From positions 92,512-156,511 of the forward strand of contig NZ_JADR01000010.1 in the NCBI RefSeq assembly GCF_000518485.1: a stretch of 64,000 nucleotides of DNA, read 5' to 3'. The notes beneath the pieces were generated by a model that was given only the letters and a program-made list of their open reading frames with translations, did not search any database and had not been told where the DNA came from. This DNA is from Olleya marilimosa CAM030 (GTDB lineage Bacteria > Bacteroidota > Bacteroidia > Flavobacteriales > Flavobacteriaceae). Made by a program: the position numbers and the translations under genes. How positions within the stretch are numbered: position 1 is the first letter of the stretch; every line of letters starts with the position of its first letter. Below, one piece after another: positions 29,547 through 37,796 of the stretch.

Positions 29547-29568
29547 AACCTTTATTCAATTATATAAC

Positions 29569-29592
29569 AAGACTATCCGGAAAATTCCTACC
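29569..29592 (-). promoter_or_regulatory. Candidate ECF-sigma promoter upstream of fecR
   Basis: Read on the minus strand: GGTAGGAATTTT (29592-29581), a 7-base spacer, then GTCTT (29573-29569), 22 bases before the fecR start. I recall this GGTAGG-plus-GTCTT layout from promoters driven by ECF sigma factors of FecI type in Bacteroidota. The same 12-base upstream element occurs at 30177-30188. Confidence 0.5.
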
Positions 29593-29613
29593 CACATGTC
29601 CATAAAATAAAAT

Positions 29614-30129
29614 TTATAACTCATCAATGTCTTGTCTTAATTTTTTTAAAGCACCATAAATACGTTTTTCTACAGCTTTAGTGCTAATGTCCAAAAGTGT
29701 AGCTATTTCTTTAAAGCGTTTACCTTCCACACGATTCATTAAAAAGGCAACCCGTTGTGCTTCAGTTAAATTAGCAATTGCTTGTTCTAGTTTTTGACGG
29801 TATTCATCTTCCTCCATTAAAAATTCTGGAGATAAATTGGTCTGATGTGTCGTTTTTGTTTGTTGGTGTTTTAGGACTACTTTTTGGTGTGCAACCTCAT
29901 TTAGCATTAAGTTATTTGCAATTGTAAATACATAACTTTTAGCTTTATCTGGACTTACTTTTTTACAATTTTCCCAGAGCTTTATAAAAGCTTCTTGGGT
30001 TTTATCTTCGGGATTTAAACGGTCTCCAAATTTGTAATATAAAAAGCTATGTAAGCTTTTAGCGTGCTTTTTAAAAAATGCCTCGAATCGGGATTTATCA
30101 CAAATATTTTTATATAACTGTTTTGACAT
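29614..30129 (-). CDS. ECF RNA polymerase sigma factor (FecI-like)
   Basis: The 171-residue protein has sigma region 2 (FFKKHAKSLHSFLYYKFGD, then DKTQEAFIKLWEN) and region 4 (LTEAQRVAFLMNRVEGKRFKEIATLLDISTKAVEKRIYGALKKL, about residues 118-165). It directs RNA polymerase to a small regulon under control of the adjacent FecR and TonB receptor. It is transcribed first in the trio. Confidence 0.95.
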   Translation of the reverse strand: MSKQLYKNICDKSRFEAFFKKHAKSLHSFLYYKFGDRLNPEDKTQEAFIKLWENCKKVSPDKAKSYVFTIANNLMLNEVAHQKVVLKHQQTKTTHQTNLSPEFLMEEDEYRQKLEQAIANLTEAQRVAFLMNRVEGKRFKEIATLLDISTKAVEKRIYGALKKLRQDIDEL

Positions 30130-30176
30130 AATTTTTTTAAAGTACTACAAAATAGAACTATTTTTTTTGAAAATCA

Positions 30177-30188
30177 GGTAGGAATTTT
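30177..30188 (+). promoter_or_regulatory. Second copy of GGTAGGAATTTT, upstream of the divergent lipoprotein gene
   Basis: An exact 12-base copy of the fecR upstream element points toward the lipoprotein gene at 30264 and lies in the divergent spacer of the sigma gene. No GTCTT follows at the same spacing. A housekeeping-like -7 box (TATATTTG, 30205-30212) follows 16 bases downstream, so the two elements sit like a -33/-7 pair. Confidence 0.45.
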
Positions 30189-30204
30189 AAATAAACAACT
30201 GTTT

Positions 30205-30212
30205 TATATTTG
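30205..30212 (+). promoter_or_regulatory. -7 box of the lipoprotein gene (TATATTTG)
   Basis: This exact TAnnTTTG match predicts transcription start near 30217 and a leader of about 47 bases. Confidence 0.5.
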
Positions 30213-30263
30213 AAACCATGTTAAACATATGCTGACTACTAGTGTATTAAAAATGTAATATCA

Positions 30264-31277
30264 ATGAAAATTAAACAACCTCTTTTTGGATTATTACTAG
30301 TGTTTGGCTTGTTTTTTAATTGTCAAAATGAAACTGTAAATAGCGTTGATCAACAAAGTGAAACACTAGAATATAATTCTACTTTGTTTAATTTAATTAG
30401 CGCAATTGCATTGGATGAAGACATCAATTGCTTGGATTTTGAATATCCATTGACTGTTTCTATTTATGATGCAGATTTTCAGTTAACAGATGTCGTAACT
30501 ATAAATAATGATGACGCATTATATTTATTTTTACAAACTTTAGACACCTCTATTGTAGCTAGTTTAAACTTTCCAATCACAATAGTTTTGCCTGATCAGC
30601 AACAAATAGAAGTAAATTCTAATCAAGCGTTACAAACTAGTATTACCCTAGAAGGTAATAGCTGTAATAATATAAGTAATTGTACCCAAACAGATGTAGT
30701 TAATTATTTAATGGATTGTAACCAATTACCAACAATAAATGGATTTTCACCTTACTTAACTCATTTTAATTTTCTGGAAGACAATAACATTACTATTTTA
30801 TACGAAGGGGATTTGTTATTTAATGGTGTTTGGGATATTACGACTATAGATGGTAATGTTTATGTATTTATTACCATAAATGGATTGGACAATTATAATG
30901 GACAATGGGAAGTTGTACAATGTGAATCAGAACAATTAGTTTTAGAACAAAATGATTCAGTGTTGATATTTATCCAAAGTTGTAATTCAAATCCATTTAG
31001 TTGTTTTGAAGATATGACTTACACAGTCTGTGATGATGATGACGATTTAATAGTAACTTTTAATTTAGACGGATTTTATCAAGACTGCAATCAAAGTATT
31101 GTTGGTGTTAGTTATCATATATCTTATGAAGATGCTGCTAACAACGTCAATCCATTGGTGTCGACCTTTACAAATGTTACAAATCCACAAACCATTTATG
31201 TTAGGGTTGAGCAGTATAGTAATCCTGATATATATCAAATATTTACAAAAGATGTAACGGTTGAAGACTGTACATAA
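30264..31277 (+). CDS. Lipoprotein with one adhesin-type repeat module
   Basis: The 337-residue product has a lipoprotein signal with lipobox LFFNC. The middle is an unrecognised, cysteine-containing region (DCNQLP, WDITTIDGNVYVFITI resembles a small lipocalin-like strand pattern, not conclusive). The last 90 residues (from CFEDMTYTVCDDDDDLIVTFNL to IYVRVEQYSNPDIYQIF) match the repeat module found several times in the giant adhesin at the end of this window: an aspartate-rich loop, a YHxSYEDA strand, NPLVS, and NPQTIYVRVE. It is divergent from the sigma gene and shares the fecR promoter element, so it may be in that regulon. Confidence 0.75.
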   Translation: MKIKQPLFGLLLVFGLFFNCQNETVNSVDQQSETLEYNSTLFNLISAIALDEDINCLDFEYPLTVSIYDADFQLTDVVTINNDDALYLFLQTLDTSIVASLNFPITIVLPDQQQIEVNSNQALQTSITLEGNSCNNISNCTQTDVVNYLMDCNQLPTINGFSPYLTHFNFLEDNNITILYEGDLLFNGVWDITTIDGNVYVFITINGLDNYNGQWEVVQCESEQLVLEQNDSVLIFIQSCNSNPFSCFEDMTYTVCDDDDDLIVTFNLDGFYQDCNQSIVGVSYHISYEDAANNVNPLVSTFTNVTNPQTIYVRVEQYSNPDIYQIFTKDVTVEDCT

Positions 31278-31363
31278 TTAAATAATCAAAAAAAATAAGA
31301 TAGTCATTAAACAGTCGTACTATTAAAAATTTAGTTTTAGTTAAGTTAATTATTATCATGTTT

Positions 31364-31394
31364 AAAAGGTTGCTAATTTTGGTAGCCTTTTTTT
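31364..31394 (+). terminator. Intrinsic terminator after the lipoprotein gene
   Basis: AAAAGGTTGCT (31364-31374) pairs with GGTAGCCTTTT (from 31381), with three G-T pairs, followed by a T-tract. Confidence 0.7.
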
Positions 31395-31440
31395 ATGGAA
31401 TTATTTATATATGAAACTTCGTAAATACGCTTCAAATTGC

Positions 31441-31448
31441 TATTTTTG
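31441..31448 (+). promoter_or_regulatory. -7 box of ffh promoter (TATTTTTG)
   Basis: This exact TAnnTTTG match lies 24 bases before the chosen ffh start. It overlaps codons of a longer in-frame extension, which supports the later start. Confidence 0.55.
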
Positions 31449-31472
31449 TGCTTCTTAAAAACAGAAAAAATT

Positions 31473-32801
31473 ATGTTTAATAATTTAAGCGAAAAGTTAG
31501 ATAAAGCGTTACACGTACTAAAAGGACATGGTAGCATTACAGAAGTAAACGTTGCTGAAACCCTAAAAGAAGTACGTAGAGCACTTTTAGATGCCGATGT
31601 TAACTTTAAAATTGCTAAAGAATTTACTAATAAAGTAAAAGAAAAAGCACTAGGTCAAAACGTATTAACAACGTTACAACCAGGACAATTAATGGTTAAA
31701 ATCGTTAAAGACGAATTAACTGAGCTAATGGGAGGAGATGTAGAAGGCATTAACATGTCTGGTACGCCAACTATTATATTAATGTCTGGTTTACAAGGGT
31801 CTGGTAAAACTACTTTTTCAGGTAAATTAGCCAACTTTTTAAAAACCAAAAAAACTAAAAAACCTTTATTAGTAGCCTGTGACGTTTATCGTCCAGCAGC
31901 TGTTGATCAATTACATGTTGTAGGAGATCAAATAAAAGTTGATGTTTATAGTGATAAAGGAAACACAGATCCAGTAGCTATTGCACAAGCAGGTATTGCA
32001 CATGCAAAGCAAAATGGACATAACGTCGTTATAATTGATACAGCTGGTCGTTTAGCTGTGGATGAAGCGATGATGAAAGAAATTTCTAACATTCACAAAG
32101 CCATTCAACCACAAGAAACATTATTTGTAGTAGACTCTATGACTGGTCAAGATGCTGTAAATACAGCAAAAGCCTTTAATGATGTCTTAAACTTTGATGG
32201 TGTTATTTTAACCAAATTAGATGGTGATACACGTGGTGGAGCAGCAATATCTATTAAATCTGTAGTAAATAAACCAATTAAGTTTATTGGTACAGGAGAG
32301 AAGATGGAAGCGATTGATGTATTCTATCCTTCTCGTATGGCAGATCGTATTCTTGGAATGGGAGATGTTGTATCTTTAGTAGAGCGTGCTCAGGAACAAT
32401 TTGATGAGGTAGAAGCTAGAAAATTACAAAAGAAAATCGCTAAAAATCAATTTGGTTTTGACGACTTCTTAAAGCAAATTCAGCAAATCAAGAAAATGGG
32501 TAACATGAAAGACCTTATTGGAATGATTCCTGGTGCTGGAAAAATGATGAAAGATATAGATATAGACGACGATGCCTTTAAAGGTATTGAAGCCATTATC
32601 CATTCCATGACTGTAAAAGAAAGAACAAATCCTTCTATTATCGATGCAAGTCGTAAAAAACGAATTGGTAAAGGATCAGGTACTTCTGTACAGGAAGTAA
32701 ACCAATTACTTAAGCAATTTAATCAGATGAGCAAGATGATGAAAATGATGCAAGGAGGAAAAGGAAAAGCAATGATGCAAGCTATGAAAAACATGAGGTA
32801 A
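31473..32801 (+). CDS. ffh: Signal recognition particle protein Ffh
   Basis: The 442-residue SRP54 GTPase targets nascent membrane proteins to the SecYEG translocon with FtsY. It has the N domain (MFNNLSEKLDKALHVLKGHG), the G domain with GLQGSGKTTFSGKLA, DTAGRL and TKLDGD, and a methionine-rich M domain (GMIPGAGKMMK, QMSKMMKMMQGGKGKAMMQ). I start at 31473; an upstream ATG at 31437 adds 12 unrelated residues over the -7 box. The last codons are part of a terminator stem. Confidence 0.97.
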   Translation: MFNNLSEKLDKALHVLKGHGSITEVNVAETLKEVRRALLDADVNFKIAKEFTNKVKEKALGQNVLTTLQPGQLMVKIVKDELTELMGGDVEGINMSGTPTIILMSGLQGSGKTTFSGKLANFLKTKKTKKPLLVACDVYRPAAVDQLHVVGDQIKVDVYSDKGNTDPVAIAQAGIAHAKQNGHNVVIIDTAGRLAVDEAMMKEISNIHKAIQPQETLFVVDSMTGQDAVNTAKAFNDVLNFDGVILTKLDGDTRGGAAISIKSVVNKPIKFIGTGEKMEAIDVFYPSRMADRILGMGDVVSLVERAQEQFDEVEARKLQKKIAKNQFGFDDFLKQIQQIKKMGNMKDLIGMIPGAGKMMKDIDIDDDAFKGIEAIIHSMTVKERTNPSIIDASRKKRIGKGSGTSVQEVNQLLKQFNQMSKMMKMMQGGKGKAMMQAMKNMR

Positions 32802-32814
32802 CTCATGTTTTTTT
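32787..32814 (+). terminator. Terminator overlapping the ffh stop codon
   Basis: AAAAACATGAG (32787-32797) pairs perfectly with CTCATGTTTTT (32802-32812); the loop GTAA contains most of the TAA stop codon. A T-tract follows. Translation to the stop would open this hairpin, which could couple termination to translation. Confidence 0.75.
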
Positions 32815-32849
32815 ATTTACAATAAATTCAAAACACAAAGCAACCAACA

Positions 32850-33740
32850 ATGACAATTCTAGACGGAAAAAAAGTTAGTAACGACATTAAAAACGAAATC
32901 AAAGCTGAAGTCGATAAGATGAAAGCTAATGGCGAGAAAGTGCCACATCTTGCTGCTGTAATAGTAGGTAACGATGGTGCAAGTTTGACTTACGTTGGTA
33001 GTAAAGTTAGAGCTTGCGAGCGTGTAGGGTTTGAGTCTACAATGGTTAGATTGTCTAATACAACCAGTGAAGTTGAATTGTTAGATAAAATTGACGAGCT
33101 TAATAATAATCCTGATATTGATGGCTTTATTATTCAGTTGCCATTACCAGACCAAATAGATACACAAAAGGTATTAATGGCTGTGCATCCAGATAAGGAT
33201 GTGGATGGGTTTCATCCAATGAATTTTGGTAAAATGGCATTAGACATGTCTACCTTTATTCCAGCAACACCATTTGGTATTTTAGAGCTATTAGATAGAT
33301 ATAACGTAGACACTAAAGGTAAGCACACAGTGGTTATTGGTCGTTCTCATATTGTAGGAAGACCAATGAGTATTTTAATGGGTCGTAAAGGGTTTCCTGG
33401 TAACAGTACAGTAACCTTAACACATAGTCACACTAAAAATATTACACAAATTACAAGTCAAGCAGACATTATAATTTCTGCGTTAGGTGTACCAAACTTT
33501 TTAAAAGCAGAAATGGTAAAAGATGATGCTGTTATTATTGATGTAGGTATTACTAGAGTACCTGACGACACTAAAGAAAGAGGTTACCGTATTACTGGTG
33601 ATGTTGATTTTGAAAATGTTAGTAAAAAAGCTAGTCACATCACACCTGTTCCTGGTGGAGTAGGACCAATGACTATAGCCATGTTATTAAAAAACACCTT
33701 ATTAGCTAGAGAACGTCACAGAAAATCTAATAAAAATTAA
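32850..33740 (+). CDS. folD: Methylenetetrahydrofolate dehydrogenase/cyclohydrolase
   Basis: The 296-residue bifunctional enzyme interconverts 5,10-methylene- and 10-formyl-THF with NADP. The catalytic lysine/tyrosine region (ASLTYVGSKVRACERVGF) and the signatures GFIIQLPLP and PVPGGVGPMTIAMLL are present. It gives one-carbon units for purine and fMet-tRNA synthesis. It lies 48 bases after ffh, across the ffh terminator. Confidence 0.97.
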   Translation: MTILDGKKVSNDIKNEIKAEVDKMKANGEKVPHLAAVIVGNDGASLTYVGSKVRACERVGFESTMVRLSNTTSEVELLDKIDELNNNPDIDGFIIQLPLPDQIDTQKVLMAVHPDKDVDGFHPMNFGKMALDMSTFIPATPFGILELLDRYNVDTKGKHTVVIGRSHIVGRPMSILMGRKGFPGNSTVTLTHSHTKNITQITSQADIIISALGVPNFLKAEMVKDDAVIIDVGITRVPDDTKERGYRITGDVDFENVSKKASHITPVPGGVGPMTIAMLLKNTLLARERHRKSNKN

Positions 33741-33752
33741 TTACTTATTTTT

Positions 33753-33783
33753 AAACCTGAAATTAATCATTTCAGGTTTTTTT
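33753..33783 (+). terminator. Intrinsic terminator after folD
   Basis: AAACCTGAAAT (33753-33763) pairs perfectly with ATTTCAGGTTT (from 33769), then T residues. The next start codon is the very next base. Confidence 0.85.
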
Positions 33784-34506
33784 ATGCAAATACTATCTCG
33801 TGTTCAGTTTGGAAGTTTAGAGCATCTTCTACCAATAATTGGGGCTATTATTTTGTGTTGGTTTTTATTTTATCTAATCAAAACACAATCAGATCATCTA
33901 AAGTTTAAAGTGTTTAAAGGCTTAGGTATTTTTGTGTCTGGTTTTATGGCTATTTTTCACTTGTATAAAATTGGACAAGGTGGTTATAGTTTACAAACAG
34001 ATTTACCCTTGTTTTTATGTAGCTTTATGGCTTTGTTTATTTTTATATTCACTTTTACAAGACGGTTTTTACTCTTCGAAATCTTATTTTTTTGGACTAT
34101 AGTAGGTACATCTCAAGGCGTTATTACACCAGATATTGAGGTAGGTTTTCCTAGTTATGATTATATAAGGTATTGGATTGTTCATCTTGGACTTTTAACT
34201 ATTATAGCCTATGCTATAGTGGTCTTAAAAATGCGACCAAAATTTAAAAGTGTATTTAAATCTTTTGTAGTACTGCAGGTTTATGTTTTAATAATTATGG
34301 TAATTAACTACCTGTTGGATGCCAACTATTCTTATTTAAATAATAAACCACTTTCTGGATCAGTACTGGATTTGTTGGGTGATTGGCCAAACTATGTAAT
34401 TGTAGTCCAATTAGCTTTATTACCATTGTTTTTGCTTATTTACTTACCTTTTTTTTGGTCTAATAAATATTTTAAGACAGAAAACAACAATAACAACATA
34501 TATTAA
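33784..34506 (+). CDS. YwaF/TIGR02206-family membrane protein
   Basis: The 240-residue protein has about seven hydrophobic segments and the family's conserved features: DLPLFLCSFMA in an early helix, WTIVGTSQGVITPD in the middle, and NYLLDANYSYLNNKP...LLGDWP near the end. I match it to the YwaF (TIGR02206) family of inner-membrane proteins; the function is unknown. The ATG touches the T-tract of the folD terminator and no promoter is visible, so expression may depend on read-through. No alternative early start fits better. Confidence 0.72.
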   Translation: MQILSRVQFGSLEHLLPIIGAIILCWFLFYLIKTQSDHLKFKVFKGLGIFVSGFMAIFHLYKIGQGGYSLQTDLPLFLCSFMALFIFIFTFTRRFLLFEILFFWTIVGTSQGVITPDIEVGFPSYDYIRYWIVHLGLLTIIAYAIVVLKMRPKFKSVFKSFVVLQVYVLIIMVINYLLDANYSYLNNKPLSGSVLDLLGDWPNYVIVVQLALLPLFLLIYLPFFWSNKYFKTENNNNNIY

Positions 34507-34517
34507 TATTACTTAAA

Positions 34518-35025
34518 ATGAAAAATTATTTATATAACTATTGATTATGGGCACACAATATGGTGTAGCACAAAACAATGAACTGACTATCGAGGAATTT
34601 GAATCAATAGAAATTAGTGATGTATTATTTACTGATATTAAAAACACTAATGGAAATGAGACGTTGTTAACAAACATATTGGGCCCTAATATTACTTTTA
34701 TTGACAATAATGATGATTCAAATGGAGAAGGAACAAAAAAGTATTAGTTAATTCAGATTTAGAATTTGTTTTTACTAATATAAACTCAGATGAATTTAAT
34801 CCCGAGTTATTCTATTTAAAAACGGATACTATTGAAATAAAAAGTATTAGCATAAGTATAAATAATCACTATTCTATTTTAGGAAGTCCACTTTAAATTA
34901 GAAATAATAATGATGGTACAAAATCTATTATATTCACTAAACTGTCTGGTGATTGTTGTGCATTTGTTTTAGAAACAAACGAGTCTGGATTTATAACAAA
35001 AATCGAATATTTTGTTTGGACTTAA
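34518..35025 (+). pseudogene. Decayed gene with frameshifts and an internal stop
   Basis: Three pieces make up one former gene. An ATG at 34518 (MKNYLYNY) stops after 8 codons. The reading then continues one frame over from 34541 (MGTQYGVAQNNELTIEEFESIEI) to a TAG at 34745. A one-base shift in the poly-A run at 34733-34741 restores a long frame (KVLVNSDLEFVFTNINSDEF...) that is broken by a TAA at about 34894 and resumes to a final TAA at 35023-35025 (ending NESGFITKIEYFVWT). The early part resembles a signal peptide ending in AQ. The ancestral function is not recognisable. Confidence 0.68.
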
Positions 35026-35047
35026 AATACTAACCACTTCAATAATT

Positions 35048-35085
35048 AAAAAAAGACCTCACAGTTTTTAAAATCTGTAAGGTCT
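35048..35085 (-). terminator. Terminator of the VOC-gene transcript
   Basis: AGACCT-C-ACAG (35054-35064) pairs with CTGT-A-AGGTCT (35075-35085) with one mismatch. On the minus strand the stem is followed by seven T residues; on the plus strand the tract is weaker (AAATTTT). It is mainly the end of the minus-strand unit and probably also stops plus transcripts. Confidence 0.72.
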
Positions 35086-35128
35086 AAATTTTATAATACT
35101 AGTTGGGTTTGCCTAGAACCAGTGAAAG

Positions 35129-35551
35129 TTACTTTGCAAACAACTGTGACTGATCTCTAAATGTTTTAAACTCTAAAGCATTACCAGAAGGGTCTTTAAA
35201 AAACATTGTTTTTTGCTCGCCAACTAAACCTTCAAATCTAACATAAGGTTCAATAATAAACTGAATATTTTTATTTTTTAAATGCGCTTCAAATTCCGCG
35301 AAAGCGTCCCAATCTAAAACCACACCAAAATGTGGTACTGGTACGTGTTTACCATCCACTTGGTTAGCAGCTTCAACGTCGTTAGTTTTAGCTTTATAAT
35401 GAATTACTAATTGGTGGCCAAAAAAGTTAAAGTCTACCCAATGGTCGCTACTTCTTCCTTCTTTGCAGTTTAAAACATCTCTGTAAAACAGACGACACTC
35501 CTCTAGGTTGTAAACAGGAATGGCTAAATGAAAAGGTGATACTGTACTCAT
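35129..35551 (-). CDS. VOC-family (glyoxalase-like) protein
   Basis: The 140-residue protein has two beta-alpha-beta-beta-beta modules of the vicinal-oxygen-chelate fold: [23 protein letters not shown]...[11 protein letters not shown] and [19 protein letters not shown]...[18 protein letters not shown]. The His/Glu positions at the module starts and at ALEF are the likely metal ligands. The substrate is unknown. It is 3 bases downstream of rluF and likely co-transcribed with it. Confidence 0.85.
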   Translation of the reverse strand: MSTVSPFHLAIPVYNLEECRLFYRDVLNCKEGRSSDHWVDFNFFGHQLVIHYKAKTNDVEAANQVDGKHVPVPHFGVVLDWDAFAEFEAHLKNKNIQFIIEPYVRFEGLVGEQKTMFFKDPSGNALEFKTFRDQSQLFAK

Positions 35552-35554
35552 TAT

Positions 35555-36448
35555 TTAATGGTCTTTGCGTCTGTTTCTAATTGGTCGCTCACGATTAGGT
35601 CGCTCTCCTTTAAACGATTCTCTATTAGGTTGATCTTTTGGTTTGACTCTGTCTTTAGTTGGTGTGTCTTTAACAGGTTTACTAGATCTAGAGAGACTGT
35701 CTTTTGCTGTTTTAGCTTCGTGTATCTTGGTCGAATCCTCTAAAAGCAAGTGCAATGTTTTTAGCTCTTTTTCTGTAAACTCTCTGTATTCTCCAACAGG
35801 AACATCCAACTTAATATTCATGATTCTAACACGTCTTAATGAAGTGACTTCATAAGTTAAATATTCGCACATACGTCTAATCTGCCTATTTAAACCTTGT
35901 GTCAAAATAATCCTGAAGGTATGCGAGTCTATTTTTTTAACCGAACATTTTTTAGTCGTACGATCTAAATCTTCTAGATAAATACCACTTGCCATTCTGT
36001 TTATAAAGGTTTGTGATATTGGTTTGTCTACAGTAACAATATACTCTTTGTCGTGATTGTTACTAGCACGTAAAATTTTGTTTACAATATCACCATCGTC
36101 AGTCATAAAAATTAATCCATCACTTAACTTATCTAAACGACCAATAGGAAAAATACGTTTGGGATAGTTTATGTAATCTATAATATTGTCTTTTTCAACA
36201 GAGGTATCTGTAGTACAAACAATACCTACAGGTTTGTTAAAAGCTAAGTAAATTGGCTTGTCAGTATTGTTTTTAATAATTTCACCATCTACAGCAACAA
36301 CATCATTTGGACTTACTTTTGTACCCATTTCTGGCACAACGCCATTAATTGTAACACGTCCAGCGTCAATTAATTTATCACCTTCACGACGCGAGCAAAA
36401 ACCAGCTTCGCTAAGGTATTTATTGAGTCTTGTTAATTTTTCTTCCAA
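35555..36448 (-). CDS. rluF: 23S rRNA pseudouridine synthase, RluF type
   Basis: The 297-residue enzyme has an N-terminal S4 RNA-binding domain (RLNKYLSEAGFCSRREGDKLI...GRVTING) and a RsuA/RluB-type catalytic domain with the aspartate in PIGRLDKLSDGL and the motif LTQGLNRQIRRM. RluF modifies U2604 of 23S rRNA in E. coli. A basic, low-complexity tail of about 70 residues (KPVKDTPTKDRVKPKDQ, RERPIRNRRKDH) may be an added RNA-binding segment. It lies 6 bases downstream of the hydrolase gene. Confidence 0.9.
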   Translation of the reverse strand: MEEKLTRLNKYLSEAGFCSRREGDKLIDAGRVTINGVVPEMGTKVSPNDVVAVDGEIIKNNTDKPIYLAFNKPVGIVCTTDTSVEKDNIIDYINYPKRIFPIGRLDKLSDGLIFMTDDGDIVNKILRASNNHDKEYIVTVDKPISQTFINRMASGIYLEDLDRTTKKCSVKKIDSHTFRIILTQGLNRQIRRMCEYLTYEVTSLRRVRIMNIKLDVPVGEYREFTEKELKTLHLLLEDSTKIHEAKTAKDSLSRSSKPVKDTPTKDRVKPKDQPNRESFKGERPNRERPIRNRRKDH

Positions 36449-36454
36449 AATATA

Positions 36455-37294
36455 TTACGCTTTAATAAAATTAATAACAGCTTTGTTTACGCTATCGTCA
36501 CGTAATCCATGACCAAAACCATCTGTAGTTAGTAATGTTGAATTTTTAAAGTTAGATGAAATTAGCTCAGCCTCATCATATTGTATAATCTTATCACCTT
36601 TATCGTGGATGATAAGTCCTTCTAAATTAATTTCTTTTGAAAATTTAGCTGCCGAAAAATGTGAAGGCATATAATTAAAACGTTCTAAAACTAGCTGATT
36701 TAGTCCATTTTCAATGCGTTTATTAAATCCTAACATGTTAACATAGTTTTTAAAAACATTTGTAAACTCTGAAGGTGCGCCAAGTAAAATCATTTTTTGT
36801 AAAGCGTCATTTTGATATTTATGTTGAAAAAACACAGATGCCATTCCACCAACCGAATGGCCAACAATTACGTTAGCCTTGTAATGTTTTGCAACAACAT
36901 TTAAAAACTCGGAATACAAAATAGCATTAAACTGCGTACCACTAGATTTACCGTGAGCAGGACCATCTAAAGACACCACATTGTAATCTAAATCTTGTAA
37001 AGCTTCGACTAATTTTTTCCATCTAAAAGTATTGCTTTCCCAACCATGTGCAAGTAAGATGGTTTTTTTTGTACCTACCCAATGGTAAGTTTGTATAGTG
37101 TGGTCTTGGTAGTTTAAAGTGTTTTGGTTAGCTGTATTTAAAAACGGTTGATGTTTGTCTTTAAAACGTCCTTGTCTAGGTGTTGCAAAAATGTCTAATG
37201 CTTTTGTGCTAGCAAATTTAGGTGCAACATAACTAACCGCATTTAAACCGTTACCAATTATTTTAGGAAGTACTTTTGCGATTTTCTTTTTCAT
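36455..37294 (-). CDS. Alpha/beta hydrolase
   Basis: The 279-residue serine hydrolase has the oxyanion region LAHGWESNTFRW, the nucleophile elbow GHSVGG, an acid in HDKGDKII and the histidine in GFGHGL. I start at 37294 (MKKKIAKVLPKII), 5 bases after the cupin stop. The longer frame to 37363 runs into the cupin gene and looks non-coding (MRVYCNLYSS). The substrate cannot be inferred. Confidence 0.85.
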   Translation of the reverse strand: MKKKIAKVLPKIIGNGLNAVSYVAPKFASTKALDIFATPRQGRFKDKHQPFLNTANQNTLNYQDHTIQTYHWVGTKKTILLAHGWESNTFRWKKLVEALQDLDYNVVSLDGPAHGKSSGTQFNAILYSEFLNVVAKHYKANVIVGHSVGGMASVFFQHKYQNDALQKMILLGAPSEFTNVFKNYVNMLGFNKRIENGLNQLVLERFNYMPSHFSAAKFSKEINLEGLIIHDKGDKIIQYDEAELISSNFKNSTLLTTDGFGHGLRDDSVNKAVINFIKA

Positions 37295-37299
37295 TTTTT

Positions 37300-37668
37300 T
37301 TAGTCTTCTCTGTTTACCAAATCCATTGAAAATGCTGGAGTACAAATTGCAATATACTCGCAAGCAATTGTAAAAGGATTGGAGTATTGTACACGAGTAT
37401 TTTTTTCAATTTTAATGGATTGTCCAGCTTCAAGGATTATTTCTTCACCTTCAATAATAAACTGTTTTTTACCTTTAATAATATAAGTGTACTCATCAAA
37501 CGCTGGTGTTTGAAAAGGCTCACTCCAACCTGCTGGAGCAATCATATGTGCTATGCTAATATCTTTATTACCATCTGTGGCTAACCCAAAGTGTTCTTCA
37601 ATAACTTTACCATCAGTTGTAGGTACAACAAATGGGCTGTTTTGGATTTTATATTTTTTGTTTTTCAT
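37300..37668 (-). CDS. Cupin-domain protein
   Basis: This 122-residue single-domain cupin has the two motifs in relaxed form (around GWSEPFQTPAFDEYTYIIKGKKQFIIEG, then LEAGQSIKIEKNTRVQYSNPF). The usual metal-binding His-His-Glu pattern is only partly present, so it may bind ligand without metal catalysis. It is co-transcribed with the hydrolase, rluF and the VOC gene. Confidence 0.8.
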   Translation of the reverse strand: MKNKKYKIQNSPFVVPTTDGKVIEEHFGLATDGNKDISIAHMIAPAGWSEPFQTPAFDEYTYIIKGKKQFIIEGEEIILEAGQSIKIEKNTRVQYSNPFTIACEYIAICTPAFSMDLVNRED

Positions 37669-37796
37669 TTTAAAAAATTATGTAAATTACTTTGCATAAG
37701 TATTTAATATGCAATAATTAAGATTAGTATCAAAAATATTAACCTGAATTTATAGTTTAAATAGCCTAATCAGTTACTATTACTTTGATAAATGTC

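Noticed and set aside
37295..37363. Longer start of the alpha/beta hydrolase
   Set aside because: The added codons lie inside the cupin gene and do not resemble the family; the ATG at 37294 directly follows the cupin stop.
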